Below, in pieces: positions 46,634 through 59,402 of a DNA stretch of 64,000 nucleotides. Position 1 is the first letter of the stretch, and each line of letters begins with the position of its first letter. The notes under the pieces are model-generated. The model made no database searches and was not told the DNA's origin. It saw only the letters and a program-made list of their open reading frames with translations. Source of the DNA: Amoeboaphelidium protococcarum (lineage: Eukaryota > Aphelidiomycota > Aphelidea); assembly GCA_023515745.1 (NCBI GenBank), contig JALECJ010000256.1, positions 1,240,001-1,304,000 on the forward strand. The letters are read 5' to 3'. Made by a program: the position numbers and the translations under genes.

Positions 46634-47341
46634 ATGCTAAAATTAGTGAAACGTTATAAATCTGCACTGAAACCAAAGATGGTCAGTGAGGTCGTTGAGG
46701 AAAGCAAGGTCAATATTAATGCTGCTAACAATGTTCGCAAGATCTACAAATTGGCTGGTCGTGTGTCTGCGGAGGATGCTCAATATGAAGATTCAGGAAA
46801 TTTGGTTGCCGTTGCCAAGGAAGGGTATTTATCTGCTCTGGTTACTCGCCTAGATAATTTGGGACATGAAGTGATGGGATTGAGAAAGGATAACGTGTTG
46901 CTAAAAGAGGATTTGAAAACTCGCAAAGCTGCCGAGGCTGTTTATAAGGCTCATCAAAGTTTCAAAGCCAAAGAAAAGCAGTTGATTGGACGTAACTTTG
47001 GGCATTGTATCCTGTGGTAAGATAACTTTGACCGTTTGAAGCATTTGGATCACTTAGCTGTTTATTATCAAAGATTGCAACGTAGCTATCTTCGCTCCAG
47101 CGCCAATGTGCCTGACGGGGTGATTTAATTCTATGACGCCTTTGCAGCTCAGTTTGGCGAAGTGGTGAAGGATCCTGCGGTGTGGTCTCGCTTCTCAAAG
47201 ACACGCAATCTGATTGCTCATGCGGTCGCTGAGTACAATGAGTTACCAAAAGTGTTGAGCGCCATGGAAGTTGAAGGATTGGATTCTCATTCTACGTCGG
47301 CTCTGGTGCACATGTTGAAAAAATTGTTGTGTGGATAATGA
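46634..47341 (+). CDS. Unknown basic helical protein
   Basis: Single exon, 235 residues, not recognised. Start at 46634 gives MLKLVKRYKSALKPKMVSEV. Predicted mostly helical and charged, with a probable coiled coil at about residues 70-125 (LVTRLDNLGHEVMGLRKDNV, then KEDLKTRKAAEAVYK) and a second helical part with VWSRFSKTRNLIAHAVAEY. No signal peptide or membrane segment. Ends GGA TAA TGA. It sits between two copies of a direct repeat and just after a MITE, so it might be part of a duplicated or mobile segment; no transposase-like motif is visible. Confidence 0.65.
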
Positions 47342-47640
47342 ACTCTTTAATGACCCTGGCATGATAAGTGGGAAACAATAAATAGAATCTATAATAATGC
47401 ATAAACATCTCATTGGCACTTCAGTTGCAAGGCAATCTTAATAACTGTAAAATGATCAAGTGGGACGCTTGAAGAGCTGTCCAGGTGTGATGGGAACATT
47501 GGATTTGATGACTAATCAAACAGCAATTATTATGCCGTTGCCCGCTAGGGAAGTGGTCAATATCTTATCATATAGATGAGGCCATGAGATTGCCAGCTTT
47601 GTGATTCGGCTCCTTGTTTAAAATAAATTATTATTATTAA

Positions 47641-47900
47641 TGGCCATGGAACAATGAAATTCATCAAATATGGAGCAAATCGCGTCCTACCTGTGGAACA
47701 AACAAACGATAAGGCACGGTGTAGCCATCATACTTTAATGTTGGCCAAGTTTCATACAAAAGTCTAACTTTTTACAATAAATTTGATACAATTATCAAGC
47801 TATTAATCTCATGGGGCCTATTAGTCAGCTAAAAGCTATTTTTCGAACATGCTAACTATCATATTTTTAGCCTCGAGTTGAAACATTTCACTCTCTTACT
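47641..47900 (+). repeat. Direct repeat copy 2 (~260 bp)
   Basis: Second copy of the sequence at 44697-44954, same orientation, without any insertion; the similarity runs on to about 47910 (CTCTGTGATT). Located between the unknown gene at 46634 and the one at 48028. The copies have diverged by point changes and small indels, so the duplication is old compared with the copia insertion. Confidence 0.8.
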
Positions 47901-48027
47901 ATCTCTGTGATTAACTACTATTACCTCAACTTACACTGTATTATCGACTAGCTTACAGTCAGTAAGTTATCCATCTTACAAGATTTACAAATAATCAAGA
48001 AAAGCTTCAATCAAAGGTGAACTAATA

Positions 48028-48969
48028 ATGTCTATTGTTGAATCAAGAAACGAAATGTCAAGATTCGAATATCAAAGTGATGCAGACGTGATCGTGGCTT
48101 ACAAGTGCGATCAAACAAGTGAAATCAGTGATTAAGCTTAATGCAATGATGGCTTGGAAAGAAGCGAATGGTAGAAAGGCTACTTTAATCCTCGTTTCGG
48201 GTACGTGTCCTTGAGAAAGCCTCGAAAGTTGCGCCCAAAGAAGTTGCTCAGAAGATTATCGGACTCTGTTTCACAGGCTGCTCGTCGCCTGTCAAGTATC
48301 ATGACCGGAGAAAGAGAGTCAAGAAATCCTTCACTAGTCCACATCAATGGTGATAAGTATGTGGCTTTGTAGGATTCTGATGGTGGTTATATGGTGAATG
48401 GTGTATCATAAGAAGGCTTTGAAGAGATTGGCTCAGTTGATGGCTGTGATTGTAAATAAGAGAAGATCGAAACATGCTAGAAAGATAGTCCAAATGTTGT
48501 ACATAGAGTTGCTAAATCATCTGTTAATATAATGTCCTAGCTAAGAAGAGCAAGTATCATGTCCACCACTACTTAAAAGTTCATCTCTATTCTGCAATCA
48601 AGACGCTCAAGTTATGAACGCGATGGTGTCTATTAATAGCCTTCAAAACAGACAGAATATTGTACCGATGATTCTCTCGTCCGACCACTTAAATCTAACT
48701 TATTAACAGTTTCTGAATCTGAACGATAGAAAGAAGATGGTTTGGAGCTTTAAATCTTTTGCCATGATCTGTTTACATCAATTACAAAGAAGGATATCGA
48801 AGAAGAAGATTTGCGTATAAAAGCTGAATTGGAACGATATAAAGGCGCGTCGATCAACGTTGTAAATAAGGCGAGAAGAGTTTAGATTTGTATAATAGAA
48901 GATGAAGAAGAAGGCGAAAAAGCTAATAGCGCGTAATAATGTCAAGTTTTGAAGACTGTCTGCGTATGA
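48028..48969 (+). CDS. Unknown charged protein
   Basis: Single exon, 313 residues, not recognised. Start at 48028 (MSIVESRNEMSRFEYQSD). A Lys/Arg-rich region at about residues 58-80 (VSLRKPRKLRPKKLLRRLSD) may be a nuclear or membrane-binding patch; several serine-rich RRxSS words look like basophilic kinase sites. The C-terminal part is acidic with a possible coiled coil (KKDIEEEDLRIKAELERYK). No membrane segment or signal peptide. About 17 TAA/TAG codons keep the frame, which supports a real gene. Confidence 0.6.
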
Positions 48970-49281
48970 AGTTGTTAATGAGTGAGTAAGCATTAGGGAA
49001 GACGTTATTAGCGATGATGATTTTGAGAATTAAATAGATGATTTGATGTTTTTAAAATATTGTACAGTCTTGTTAATACAAGTTCCTGAATTTTTTACTT
49101 ACTGTCAATAACAAGTTACATAACGAAATGTGACATTAAGAGTTTCTCTTCATCTTCAACAATTCTAAAGTAGTGTGACGTTCTGGCGCCTCTCTTTCCG
49201 AACAAAGGTTCTCGATAAATTAGATTTTATAAAAGTCACATTTAATAATAACTAAAGTAGAATAAAATGTATATTTGTTAG

Positions 49282-50895
49282 ATGTCTCTTAAATAATTAA
49301 AAAATTTCACGTCATGGAATAAATATCATCTTGGAGGTGTTCGGCGGTATTAATGTGACGTGCGATATAATATCAACAATAAGCTACAATAGTTGAATAG
49401 TAAAACTATCTTACGACTAGTATCAGTTGATAATTCGCCCAACTAAAAGAAGCAAGATCCTATATATGAAGAACATTATGGCAGGGTGCGGAAGTATAGC
49501 GATGATAAGAATGTCAAATGGCAGTTCGAGTCTGCAGGAGGCCCTTCTTACCTTGTATCACAACTCCGATCAGTGTTTTTACCTATCAACTATCCATCGT
49601 CTGTCCATCCGTGTTATCTAAAGTTTCATGCTTGGTAGGCTCTTGAGACGTACGTCGCTGCAGTTGTCGGAGTGCTTTGTAGTCAGGCTATGTTGGAGTC
49701 TTTGGGTATCAGTAAGGCTGCGTCGACAGCTGGTGCGGTGGCTATCTAATGGGTACTTAAGGATGGTATTGCAGAGATGGGCAAGTTGCTGTTTATCAAG
49801 CGATATGCAAGGAGCTTTGATTCCCATCCAAGGACGTGGAAGGCTATTGGAGAAGTATTGACCACACTTGGCTCTGGATTGCAATTGTGTACTATCCTGG
49901 TGCCATCTAATTACTTTCTCCTGTTGGCTGCATCAGGTAATATCCTGAAATCGGTATCATGGGCAGTGTGGGGAGTGACCCACATGTGGTTCATCAGGAA
50001 TTTTGCCCTTTCGAATAATGTTGGTGATCTGTCGGCCAAGGCTGAGGCGTAGAGTGCACTGGCTCTTGTTTCCGGTTGGATGAGCGGCGTGGTACTGCTA
50101 TCCTACTCTCACTCACCTGCAACTCTATTTCTGACATATCTCCTGTTGGCGCCTGTGCACGGATTGGCCACGTATAAAGAACTGAAGAATGCCGAGATTG
50201 GTAGTATGAACAATGCCAAGGCATTAGTGCTTTGTCGCGGCTTTGTTCACAACAATGGTACTGATGTGTATCAGGTGGGAGATGCTTAGATTGAAAAATG
50301 GATCGGGATATTGGGGGAGTCTCTGCGCAAGAAGCCTAAACGATCATTAGAAAATGGCAAACTTAAGCAGTAGCATTAGATAGATGATGCATTCGATAGA
50401 TTACCCGATGTCAGGATGGGCAGCACGATAGAGAGTTCATTTGACGCCTTGTAGGATGCCAGGACGGTGGCCGAGACTATTAGGGACGAGAATTATCTAC
50501 TTGGTGTGAGAACATTGATGAGGAGTGATGGCAGTCGACAGAGAACGATTCATATAGTGTTGCATAAAGAGGCGGAAGGCAGAGATTCATTGAAAGCACT
50601 GCTTAATGCTGTTAAACTTGATCAAATGCTTGACTTACGAACCTTACAGAAGGAAGACGAGCTATGCCATAACAAGAAGATGATGAGCATTTTTAAAGAC
50701 TCTCATTAGTGGACTTTGGATCATTTTGCGTCTTTTATCGCTAAATTAGACAATCATGACTGGTAGACTGAGTCTGTGCTCTTCTCTGATGCTGGCTTCC
50801 GTGCCTAGTGGAAGAAGTTACCCAAGAATGATGTTATTGATTTGGAAATACCTCCACAATCTACCAGTGCTTCTGATCCTAAATCATAACAATGA
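49282..50895 (+). CDS. RUS-family (DUF647) membrane protein
   Basis: Single exon, 537 residues. The family signature is clear: FLPINYPSSVHPCYLKFHAW, SQAMLESLGISKAASTAGAV-AIQWVLKDGIAEMGKLLF, SFDSHPRTWKAIGEVLTTLG, and FALSNNVGDLSAKAEAQSAL. These correspond to the LPxGYPxSVxxxYxxY, AxxWVLKDGxGxxG and NxGDxxAK blocks of root-UVB-sensitive proteins (human RUSF1). Several hydrophobic segments lie at about residues 200-330. In plants RUS1/2 affect vitamin B6 and UV-B responses; the biochemical role is not known. The start at 49282 is the first ATG; the N-terminal 60 residues are not conserved. Ends TAA CAA TGA TGA. Confidence 0.87.
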
Positions 50896-51353
50896 TGAGT
50901 TGTTTGATTCAAGGCTCTACTAGTGATCATGTAATTTATATTTTTATATCTCTAAACACGACGTATTTTGTAACCTTTTCAGGTGGGAAAGATCCAGTTA
51001 AAGCAGTTTTGGTTTATAGTGGATTATACTTCTATCGCAGACACTGCGTTCATTTGAATTTGACTTTACGCCACAAGTACTGAAGGTTGGTTGGTTGAAC
51101 TAAAAGAGATTGTTAGGTATAAGTTCTGTAATACAACCAAAAAATCCATACCAAGGAGGCGGTGTGAATTCATTATTAATATAAATTACAATTCAAGTCA
51201 ATATCCCCTAAGGAAATTGTAGATTAATAACGTTTTGTACAACTTTACAGCTCGTGTTCGCGTTTTACATACAGACAAGAAAAGAACTTCCTTATGATTG
51301 TATTTTGAATAAATTCCAAAAGTTATCGTCTGTGATCCTCATTATAAATCGCT
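50896..51353. other. Intergenic region
   Basis: About 460 AT-rich bases between the RUS-family stop and the next start, same strand. No coding frame or repeat seen. Confidence 0.4.
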
Positions 51354-52592
51354 ATGAATTTCATTGCTGCTCATCTGGTCTTTCTGTTATTGTTAAGTCT
51401 AACTGGCGCGATTGATAGCCATAATTGTGATGTGTCAGACCATGATTGCGCGTCAAGCGACACTGACTCTGGTGCTGGTGTTCAAGGGAAGTTAACCAAG
51501 GTCCCTTTATTTGGGCGTCTATCATAATTTTTCCGACGAAGAACGCGTGGTAGGTTTGATAATCCATAAGATGCATCAGCTAGCGATATGTCCTCTAGAG
51601 TTTAAACGCTTGAAGAAATCGCTCCTGCCATTGGGTCATCTCAAAGCCATGATCGCGTGCAACATTTGATGCAGCAATATCTGAATTAGGGCCGCTATGA
51701 TTTGGCCATTAAAATGTGGTAAGATTTAAGCTTCGCGTCGGATGATAATTTACGTATCAGAATGGTCGATGTCATCTGCTCATTTAAGAATCATATCTTT
51801 TTCGATATTTGGTAACAAGCTTTGGAACAACAGTATGGTGATCAGCTTCCGATGAAGTACTTAGCTCCTTGCTTTGTCGCTGCTATTTTAGTTCAAGACG
51901 GTCTTGTATAAGAATTTGCATATCAAAAATTTCCGTACTATCTCAAGCCCTCATACACTCCTGATATTGAACCAACGACCAATGATTAGATCGTTGCGCA
52001 GTTGATTGCTTAGAAGTTGCAAACAAATACTGAAGAAAAGCTTAGAGCATTGTTGAAAGTTTATGGTACCGAGAGACGGATGTGGGATTTTGTAATATGC
52101 GCGATGAGTTCAATGGAAAGCATTTAGGCGCTTGAACAGGTTTTAGCGCAGTAATCCAATAAAAGTCCGGATCGTTATTACTTATTCTTACCCGGATGTC
52201 TTGCAGGTCACTTATTCAATCGCTGGAATCCCGAAATGTGGAATTTCGTTGCTCACCACGAGTTTTTGATGAATGCTATTGAGAATTCTGAGTGGAATTT
52301 GCATAGAATAGAACAGAATATCGAGAATTAGCGCGTCGGTGAGATACTATTTAAGCCTTGGTAGAATTAATTGATGGTAATGTCCATGAAAGCCGACAGA
52401 TCCGAATTGGCAGCCTTTGTCATTAACTGCCCTCTGTCATCAGCGGATTAGATTCGAGATTTGAGTCAGAAAGTTTTGATAAATAATTGGCCACTGGAAG
52501 AGGCAGTCAAAATAGTAAGATAAGGCGATGACTCTGATGTATTGCGCGGCGTACCTAAACCAATGCGCGAGTTCTGTCTGCATTATAGCTGA
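51354..52592 (+). CDS. Secreted protein of unknown function
   Basis: Single exon, 412 residues. A textbook signal peptide (MNFIAAHLVFLLLLSLTGAI, cleavage likely after about residue 20) is followed by a Cys/Asp/Ser-rich linker (NCDVSDHDCASSDTDSGAG) and a short basic stretch (FFRRRTRGRFDN). The remaining ~300 residues are helical with aromatic-rich repeats (RYDLAIKMWQDLSF; KNHIFFDIWQQALEQQYGDQ), resembling a helical solenoid. No C-terminal membrane or GPI tail and no ER-retention signal. If the organism is a parasite this is a candidate effector, but nothing in the sequence shows that. Not recognised. Confidence 0.7.
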
Positions 52593-53092
52593 TGGTAGTT
52601 GAGTTGAAATTTGACTGCCTAAGTCTTAAATAGATAATAGAAAGTTCAATATTATTTCTTTTAAACCAAGTTCAGATCGAAATACCGGAAAAGGTAAATG
52701 TGCCAATGTTAAGATATTTAACCATAACTGAAGAACTGCGCGTCAGATACGCCATTGTCTTACTAAGGCTAACAATTTCACTCTTGGGACAATGATGTTA
52801 GTTCAGTCGATTACATCAGCATTAGAGAGTTGGGTTTCTTAGTTGGAAAATAAGCAGAGCTTATCGTGATTAAACTGATTACGAAACTCCTATTTATCTA
52901 CCAAACTTATTCAGAAAAAAAGATCTCTACAGTACCCAGAGAAGATCGAGTAAAAGTGCTACCGTAATAGTGTAAAAGCTTTGTTGACGAGCACTCTGAA
53001 ACGCTTTGATCTGTTTTCTGATCGAACGACTTCAATCTCTCTTTCACTCTGGTCTGTTGAAAGCCACTATTCTACTCAGTAGCCTTAGTAAT
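52593..53092. other. Intergenic region upstream of URB1
   Basis: About 500 bases. A CT-rich stretch lies at 53025-53060 just before the URB1 start. No conserved coding frame; I looked for a further URB1 exon and did not find one. Confidence 0.4.
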
Positions 53093-56000
53093 ATGAATGT
53101 CACAGCATTGGATATCATTAATTTACTGAATAGGCACGAAGATGAAGATTTTAGAAGAGGTAATTCATAGCCATTGGTTTGTACTTGTAGACACAAAATA
53201 TTCTGTCTTTTGAATTAATACGTGTAGCCTGTGAAATCATTAAAGATGTATGCTCAATGAAGGATTATCCTATAGCCAAAAAATTGTAGTGGATATCAGA
53301 TATAATTAGTTTTGATTTTTACACACCTCTACACGAAGAATTGGTTCAAAGATTTGATGCTGAAGATAATAGTGCGGTCCAGTTGATTGTCGATACATTC
53401 ACTGCAGTGATTGACGCGTACTCGTTAGAATGCTGTGACTAGAAGCGAATGATTTCTCCACTCTGCTCCAAGATATTGACGTAGGATTATAGCCAAACAA
53501 TTAGTCGGCATCTTGGCTAGATAAATTAATACACCAAATCTGTTTTGCTATTGCTGATATCTATCACAAAGTGTTCGCGTCATTTGGGTCGATTGGTGTA
53601 TCAAAACTTTGATTGGAAGTCTAAAGCTGTACCGAAATTGTAGAATTGCTAATAACACGATATCAGAGCAGTGTATATACATTTTATATGTACTCTGATC
53701 CAAAGCAATGATTCTGAAATTATTCATAGTTTGGTGTTTTTAAAAGTTGGCGGCGTCACTTCATTGTTTAAAGACTTGAAGAGTGATGATATCCACACGA
53801 TTAGACTGCTCCTATCGACGTGTTATCAAAGTGTAATTTGTAATAAAGATTTGAAATTTGGCTGTCAGCTACACCTATTGTCTAAGATGGTGGTTGGTAA
53901 TTTATTCTAGTTGCTAGACTCTGCTGATCATTAGGAGCTGCACAATGACATTTCAGAATTTATCCGTAATGTGGCCACTTAGACAGGCGTTGGATTATGT
54001 CTTTAAGATTAAACTTTATTGATGGACTCGAAGAACGATGATGATAACAATATCAATGGTGCATCTCATGGTACGAAATAATAATCTACAAAGAGCATTC
54101 TTTTGTTCATTTGCGATAAGTTGGTTTAAAGTTTAGATTAAGAATCTTATAAGGACCTTCTATTGGAGATAATTTAGACCAATACCTACTTGATGCCATC
54201 TATTATGCGTACTCAGAGCCGTAATCTTGCGGCATAGAAAAGTCAAGTGTGGCTTGATTAATGTAGCGTTTTGATAAGTATTCTTGATCTATCAATAATT
54301 GTTACTGATTTGACACGAAATGGTGCTGAGGATGATGTATCTCAAAGTATTGAAGCTGAGCATCTCATTGATTACGTAGTTCCAGCAATGTGCAGCAAGT
54401 CCGTTCTTAGTCGCTGCTTGTAAAACTAGTGTGGCCTCATAAAGTTTGTATCTATTCTCCTACTTAATGCTATTATGAAGCGATTCAAGCGTGTCATTGG
54501 TATTCTGGAAGATTAGAATCTGAGCTCAGTTGTCGCCAGGTTGAAAGAGATTGTATTTAGAAAGTTACCTGAAGCCCAAGTAGTTATTGGAATAATAGCC
54601 TATATTGATAAAGCCAAGTTGAGTGAGAATTCTGATGGTAAACCGGCTGAGGATGCAGATAAAGATGGATTACTTTTGCGGGACCTGAAGGATTAGTAGA
54701 ATGAGGCCGGTTTATTTGATCAGTTCAATGACTATGAGAGTTTGTACATTGGAATTCTGAATGCTTTGACTCATTATCGCGCCCTGATGAGTTCAGTTGA
54801 TGGTGATACCTAGGCTGACACTTTTAAGTTTGACTGCGGTAAAGCGTTTAAAGGATTAGATGGTGTACTGTAATGCATCTCAAATTAAAAGAGATTGACA
54901 GAGTAGTAATTATTGCTTCTAGAGGCCGTTGTAGATCTTCTGAAGGTGTCTTTGGGTGATGTTAATTGGCTCGTCATCGAGATTTTAACTAACTTATCTC
55001 GGTTTGGCACTCTTATCGTAATCTGCAGGTATTTGAAATAGGCTTCTCCCTAATTGTCTGCAGATATTCATAACCTTTTGTTGAATATACTCGTTCAGTA
55101 TAGCGCATTCAAATACCATCGTTTGGATGCAGAGTTGGTTATTGAGACTCTAGTGAATGGAAGTGGCTCTGCGTAGTTGTGTGGCGGACTGGATGAAAGT
55201 TTATCTGTAGTGGACCAAGTAATCGTTGCAATTTGTAAAAGTCCATAGAATTATGTGTCAGAGTATTAGGAAATATGCATGGCATCCATGCAAGGCGACT
55301 AATCCACTGACGATGATAAAGTTTCTGCTCATCTCTCGTAACTTGCGGTACCAAATGCAATTTTGCCAACAATAGGCAACAGTTCCGAGTTGAGCAACCG
55401 AAAGTCTCCTTTTAGCATGTTCTGGGTGGTGTTATTCAAGAAATTGAAGTTATTTTATTTGGAAAATGCTGATAGTAAAGATGTCTAGAGAATGGTTTTT
55501 AAGTTTGTGAGTCGTCTATTATGCCATTTCATGTTATTAAATCAGGTGGAGTTTCAATGCATTTATACATAATTGGAGATTCTAGTGTCAAAGCTCACCG
55601 GGTAATCGGACATTACTAATCTTATCGACAGCTTTGAAGCGTCTTCTCTATCAGGAAATCCAGTATATTATCTATTAATTCCTATGGTAGTAGTTCATCG
55701 CATTAAATCTGGCTATAAAGAAAGTGGTGATAAAAACACCAACATCCTGGACTTTGACTCTTTGTGTCTCCATTTGATTAAAAGCAAACAGGCAATATCT
55801 TATTCCGATTTACTTTGCGTGTATCGTGGACTCTGCTCTTAAGAGAAGTATATTTAGGCCGTGTTGTTCTGGAATAATATCTGCAGTGTAATTAAAGACG
55901 CGTAGTAGCTATAATCTGCCAAGGAAGAGTGGTTGCAATTGATAGTGAGGTAGCCGGATTCAGACATATTGCTCGAGGCACTGCTTGCTGTGATTTTAAT

Positions 56001-57165
56001 AGATCGTAAGAAATAATCTATCATGTGTCTTTCTGAGTAACAGAAGTAAATTATCGGTGAAAAGATTAGACAGTTTAGCGGTTTGTAAAGCAATGCCGCG
56101 TTGTAATCATTAGTCTAAAGTTTGACACTTGCGACGCCTTCCAGAGGATTTGGTTATCAGGAAGAACTTTCAGTTTATTGTGGTGTTGTGGATCATAATG
56201 ATAAAGGTGCTCTTATCCTTAAAATGAATCTGAATGAGCAAGAACTGGTGTCTATTCTAAATCGAGAGATCAAATCTGGCGACGTCGTTGGATTCATTGA
56301 AGATATAGATGGCAAGTAGATGTTCTAGCTAGCTCTAGAAGTTGACAAGTCTGAAAACTCCTTATATAAAGTCATGGAGACTCTGAAGTACAGCTTTGCT
56401 TATTTGAATCTAAGTGATACTCAAGATTTGGGCATCTTGTTTGAGAAGAATATCATTGCTCTCTGCCTTTGCTGTACTTCAAGCTAAAGATTGATACTTA
56501 GAAAACTTGCTTGGTGCATTATTAACGTTTGTTATCAGGGATTTAAGAAGAGTTCTGTTATTGATAGTCTTGAGGACAAGTTTGCTACGTCAACTCCTTC
56601 TACTGGCAAGGAAGATGCCGTACAGTAGGGGAACTTTTAAGGCAAGAGAAAGTCCAAGAAGTCATTTAATGAGTATGATTTGAGGATCCGCAATGTACCT
56701 GCAAGGAGACAAATGTTCTTAATCACTAATCTATTTGTGGAATCTGCATTGGTCAATTACGATGTGTCGATATAGCGTGTTCATGAAATTGTAGTACCTA
56801 ATCTTGTATCAGTATTTGCTTCTAAATGCATGCTTATTCTGCAACATCCATATTCTGAAATGTATTAGATTATCAATGAGTACTTGTTGTCTAAATTGAT
56901 ATTGGATTTTTAAAAGGTTCCGCTGTTCCAATAGCTGATCTATTCAACAGACGTCTTTCATGCAAGAATGCATCGACTGTGGATTCTAGATCTTCTTGTG
57001 CATGGTATCAAGACGTAGGAAGATGCGCGTATTGCGATTAAATGTCATGTGAAGAATATACTTATGCCGCTTGCAGAGTATGAAGCTGATTACAAAACTG
57101 CCAACCTTATGAAAGAAGTTCTGTCATAGCTTTAACATACATCATTACAGTTGAAGACTGAGTGA
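53093..57165 (+). CDS. URB1: URB1/NPA1-like ribosome biogenesis protein
   Basis: Two exons (53093-53159, 53228-57165; intron 68 nt) give 1334 residues, helical throughout. The clearest match is the C-terminal domain: LFQQLIYSTDVFHARMHRLW then ILDLLVHGIKTQEDARIAIK, corresponding to the (R)HRxWxLxLLxDGLR block of URB1/Npa1p. The N-terminal ~400 residues fit the NPA1 domain (IIHSLVFLKVGGVTSLFKDL). URB1 acts in the nucleolus in an early 60S pre-ribosomal complex. It is shorter than yeast (about 1760) or human URB1 (about 2270). The intron call is needed to connect MNVTALDIINLLNRHEDEDF to the long frame; over 90 TAA/TAG codons are read as Gln. Confidence 0.75.
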
Positions 57166-57229
57166 AAAGTGAACAAGTACATCCGAAACAGAGTGAGGAA
57201 TGCATTATCAATAGTTTATATAAATCTAA

Positions 57230-58912
57230 TCATACATCCTTAGACTCTTATCGACTGGATTGACCCCCTTCTAGTTTTGTAATCTTACTACTCATAATAT
57301 TCATCTTCATTGTAGTTTTAGCATTCATAATCTTGATCTCCTCTTTTATCGACTTCAACTCTGTCAGCAACGTGGCCAATTGTAGCTCCAACTTGGATTC
57401 CATCATTGCAGACTTTACTATGCCATGCATTGACTAAATTGGGCGAGGTGGCGGAGTTGAAGGTGCCGAGCTGGGATTCGCGTTCAAAGTCTCATCAGAG
57501 TCGCGTATACTTCCATTTAAACTGCTAATACTCTTGCTCTTCCAGTCTGCGGATCCTTTGTGATTTAGATGAGTATGGGACGAAACGGAGTTGGAATAAG
57601 ACGACTTCGTATGTTGTTGCTACTCAGCTTCATAGGAACTGATAGAATCGACAATGACACCAGTGAATATATTCAGTAATACAAAGGCGAACACTGAATA
57701 GAACACAACGAACAGAATAAAGCTATACGGTCGCGTCACCATTGTTGGCCGTGCAATATCGCTGGCCCAACCATCCCCACTCAAGACCTGGAATAGTGTA
57801 AACATTGCCTTATTCAGAGATCCCCAATAATCATCAGGCAGATTGGCTCCTTCCACAATGATTGTTGTTCCATTCTGCAACGTGTATTCATATTGAGCAC
57901 GCCAATAGTCTTAACTTGGAAACGGGTACGATTGTGGTCCTAGTGTGGACTGAGCAATGACAGCAAAGACATAGATAAGTATACAGGTGGGAAATAGAAT
58001 TACAAATAGACGCGGAGCTGCTGATCTCATTCCCTCATAAATGAACTTGATCCCCGGTATCTTATGCAACACCCACAATATCCTCAATGACAAAACATTG
58101 GCCACAAAACTGGTACCCGTCAGCTAGTAATCCAATATGAATGCAGACAGTGTCAGTGATACTTCACCCAAATTATAGAAATTCAGAAAGAACTCAAATC
58201 CCTTCACAAATATCCTAAATAACACCTCCACAATGTAGATACCAAAGAATAGCGTGGATACAAGGTTAGACACGTACCATCCATCAGCTAGCTCGATGGC
58301 ATCGATAGTGAACGCAGATAAAACAGCCTAAATCAGAGACATGGAAATGATGTAGACAAAAAACCAAGGCGAGTCAAGGATATACTTGTACTTTTTGTGT
58401 CCAGGAAACTTTTTAGTCATGTAGTCAATCCATCGTTTAACAATCGGTATCCTGGTAGGTGCGAGTTTCTAAGGCACACTTTTTGTCATTTCTGCCACAT
58501 TCTTTAAATTTTTCTTCAAATATTCTATGCGCTAAGCTGCAGCACTTCTACGACGAGCCTCAGACTTATCATTGATCGACTCTGACGAAGAAGACTACAT
58601 AGGAGATTTACTGGTATCTTGATCGGCCGCAGTGGATTCCGTAGTCTTTTACCGTTCGCGCTAAGAGTTCTTCTTCTTAATCTTGGTAGATTTACCCTGC
58701 TTTGCACATGCCAATTCAACTAGATCTGAAAAATGTTCAACTTGTCTAGAAGGATCAACAACTACGGGCGGGGCGCACGTTACAGCATCAATTGCTTCTT
58801 TAGGTGTCGTCTCATCACCGGATGGACTATCAATCATTATCGACGTATAATCAGTGCCTTCTAGTGCATCTTCTTCTTCCGGAATACTGCTCTCTATAAA
58901 TGGCGGCTTCAT
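57230..58912 (-). CDS. Single-domain (6-TM) voltage-gated-type cation channel, BacNav/EukCat-like
   Basis: Single exon, 560 residues. The acidic cytosolic N-terminus (~190 residues) is followed by one Ion_trans domain: S1 (WFFVYIISMSLIQAVLSAF), S2 (LVSTLFFGIYIVEVLFRIF), S3, S4 with few basic residues (SLRILWVLHKIPGIKFIYEG), S5 (LFVILFPTCILIYVFAVIAQ), pore, and S6 (FILFVVFYSVFAFVLLNIFT-GVIVDSI). The pore reads FQVLSGDGWASDIARP, which aligns with the FQVMTLESW of bacterial sodium channels; the filter here is SGDGW. A coiled coil ends the protein (KLELQLATLLTELKSIKEEI), so four subunits should assemble. Likely passes Na+ or Ca2+ at the plasma or flagellar membrane. CatSper-type is the main alternative. 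Confidence 0.88.
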
Positions 58913-59402
58913 TGTAGTATAAAGTTTTGAGTGTAGATGCAGAGATAAGATTTCTTGAGAGATGAGACTTTACTATCATGCTCTCCGCATGAACATCATC
59001 ATTATGCGGTTGCTAAGCAACGGTAACTTATGCACGATCTTCGCGCCTAAATATGTTGTATACATGTTTCAAATGGCTTCTTGAGTTGATATAACCATTC
59101 AGTATTAGCTACATTCATACGTACATTTTGATACTAGTAACATGACTCTGCTATAACCAATCTTTCGCAAAAGACTTTATTACAGTAGTCATCGGGTTCA
59201 ATTAAATAACATAGAAATGGGCAACAAGCAACAACGAGGAAATCTGAAACGAGTATGCAATAATCTGAAACGTTTCAGAATGCGATTAGATTAACCGTTT
59301 TCGACTACTTGATAGATTGAATCTTGTCTACCTTCTTGGTTATTACTTATCTCAACATTTACGTATCCATCACGCATACGATACCGTTACACTACATTCA
59401 AA
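58913..59402. other. Divergent intergenic region channel / small membrane protein
   Basis: About 490 bases. Around 59240-59290 the word CTGAAAC occurs several times, including CTGAAACGTTTCAG, a palindrome. Possibly regulatory; no coding frame. Confidence 0.4.

Noticed and set aside
49282-50895. First thought: PEX11-like peroxisomal membrane protein
   Set aside because: The blocks LPINYPSSVHPCY, WVLKDGIAEMG and NNVGDLSAK fit the RUS/DUF647 family much better.
53160-53190. 31-nt intron in URB1 ending at the first TAG acceptor
   Set aside because: It does not restore the long frame; a 68-nt intron ending GTGTAG at 53227 does.
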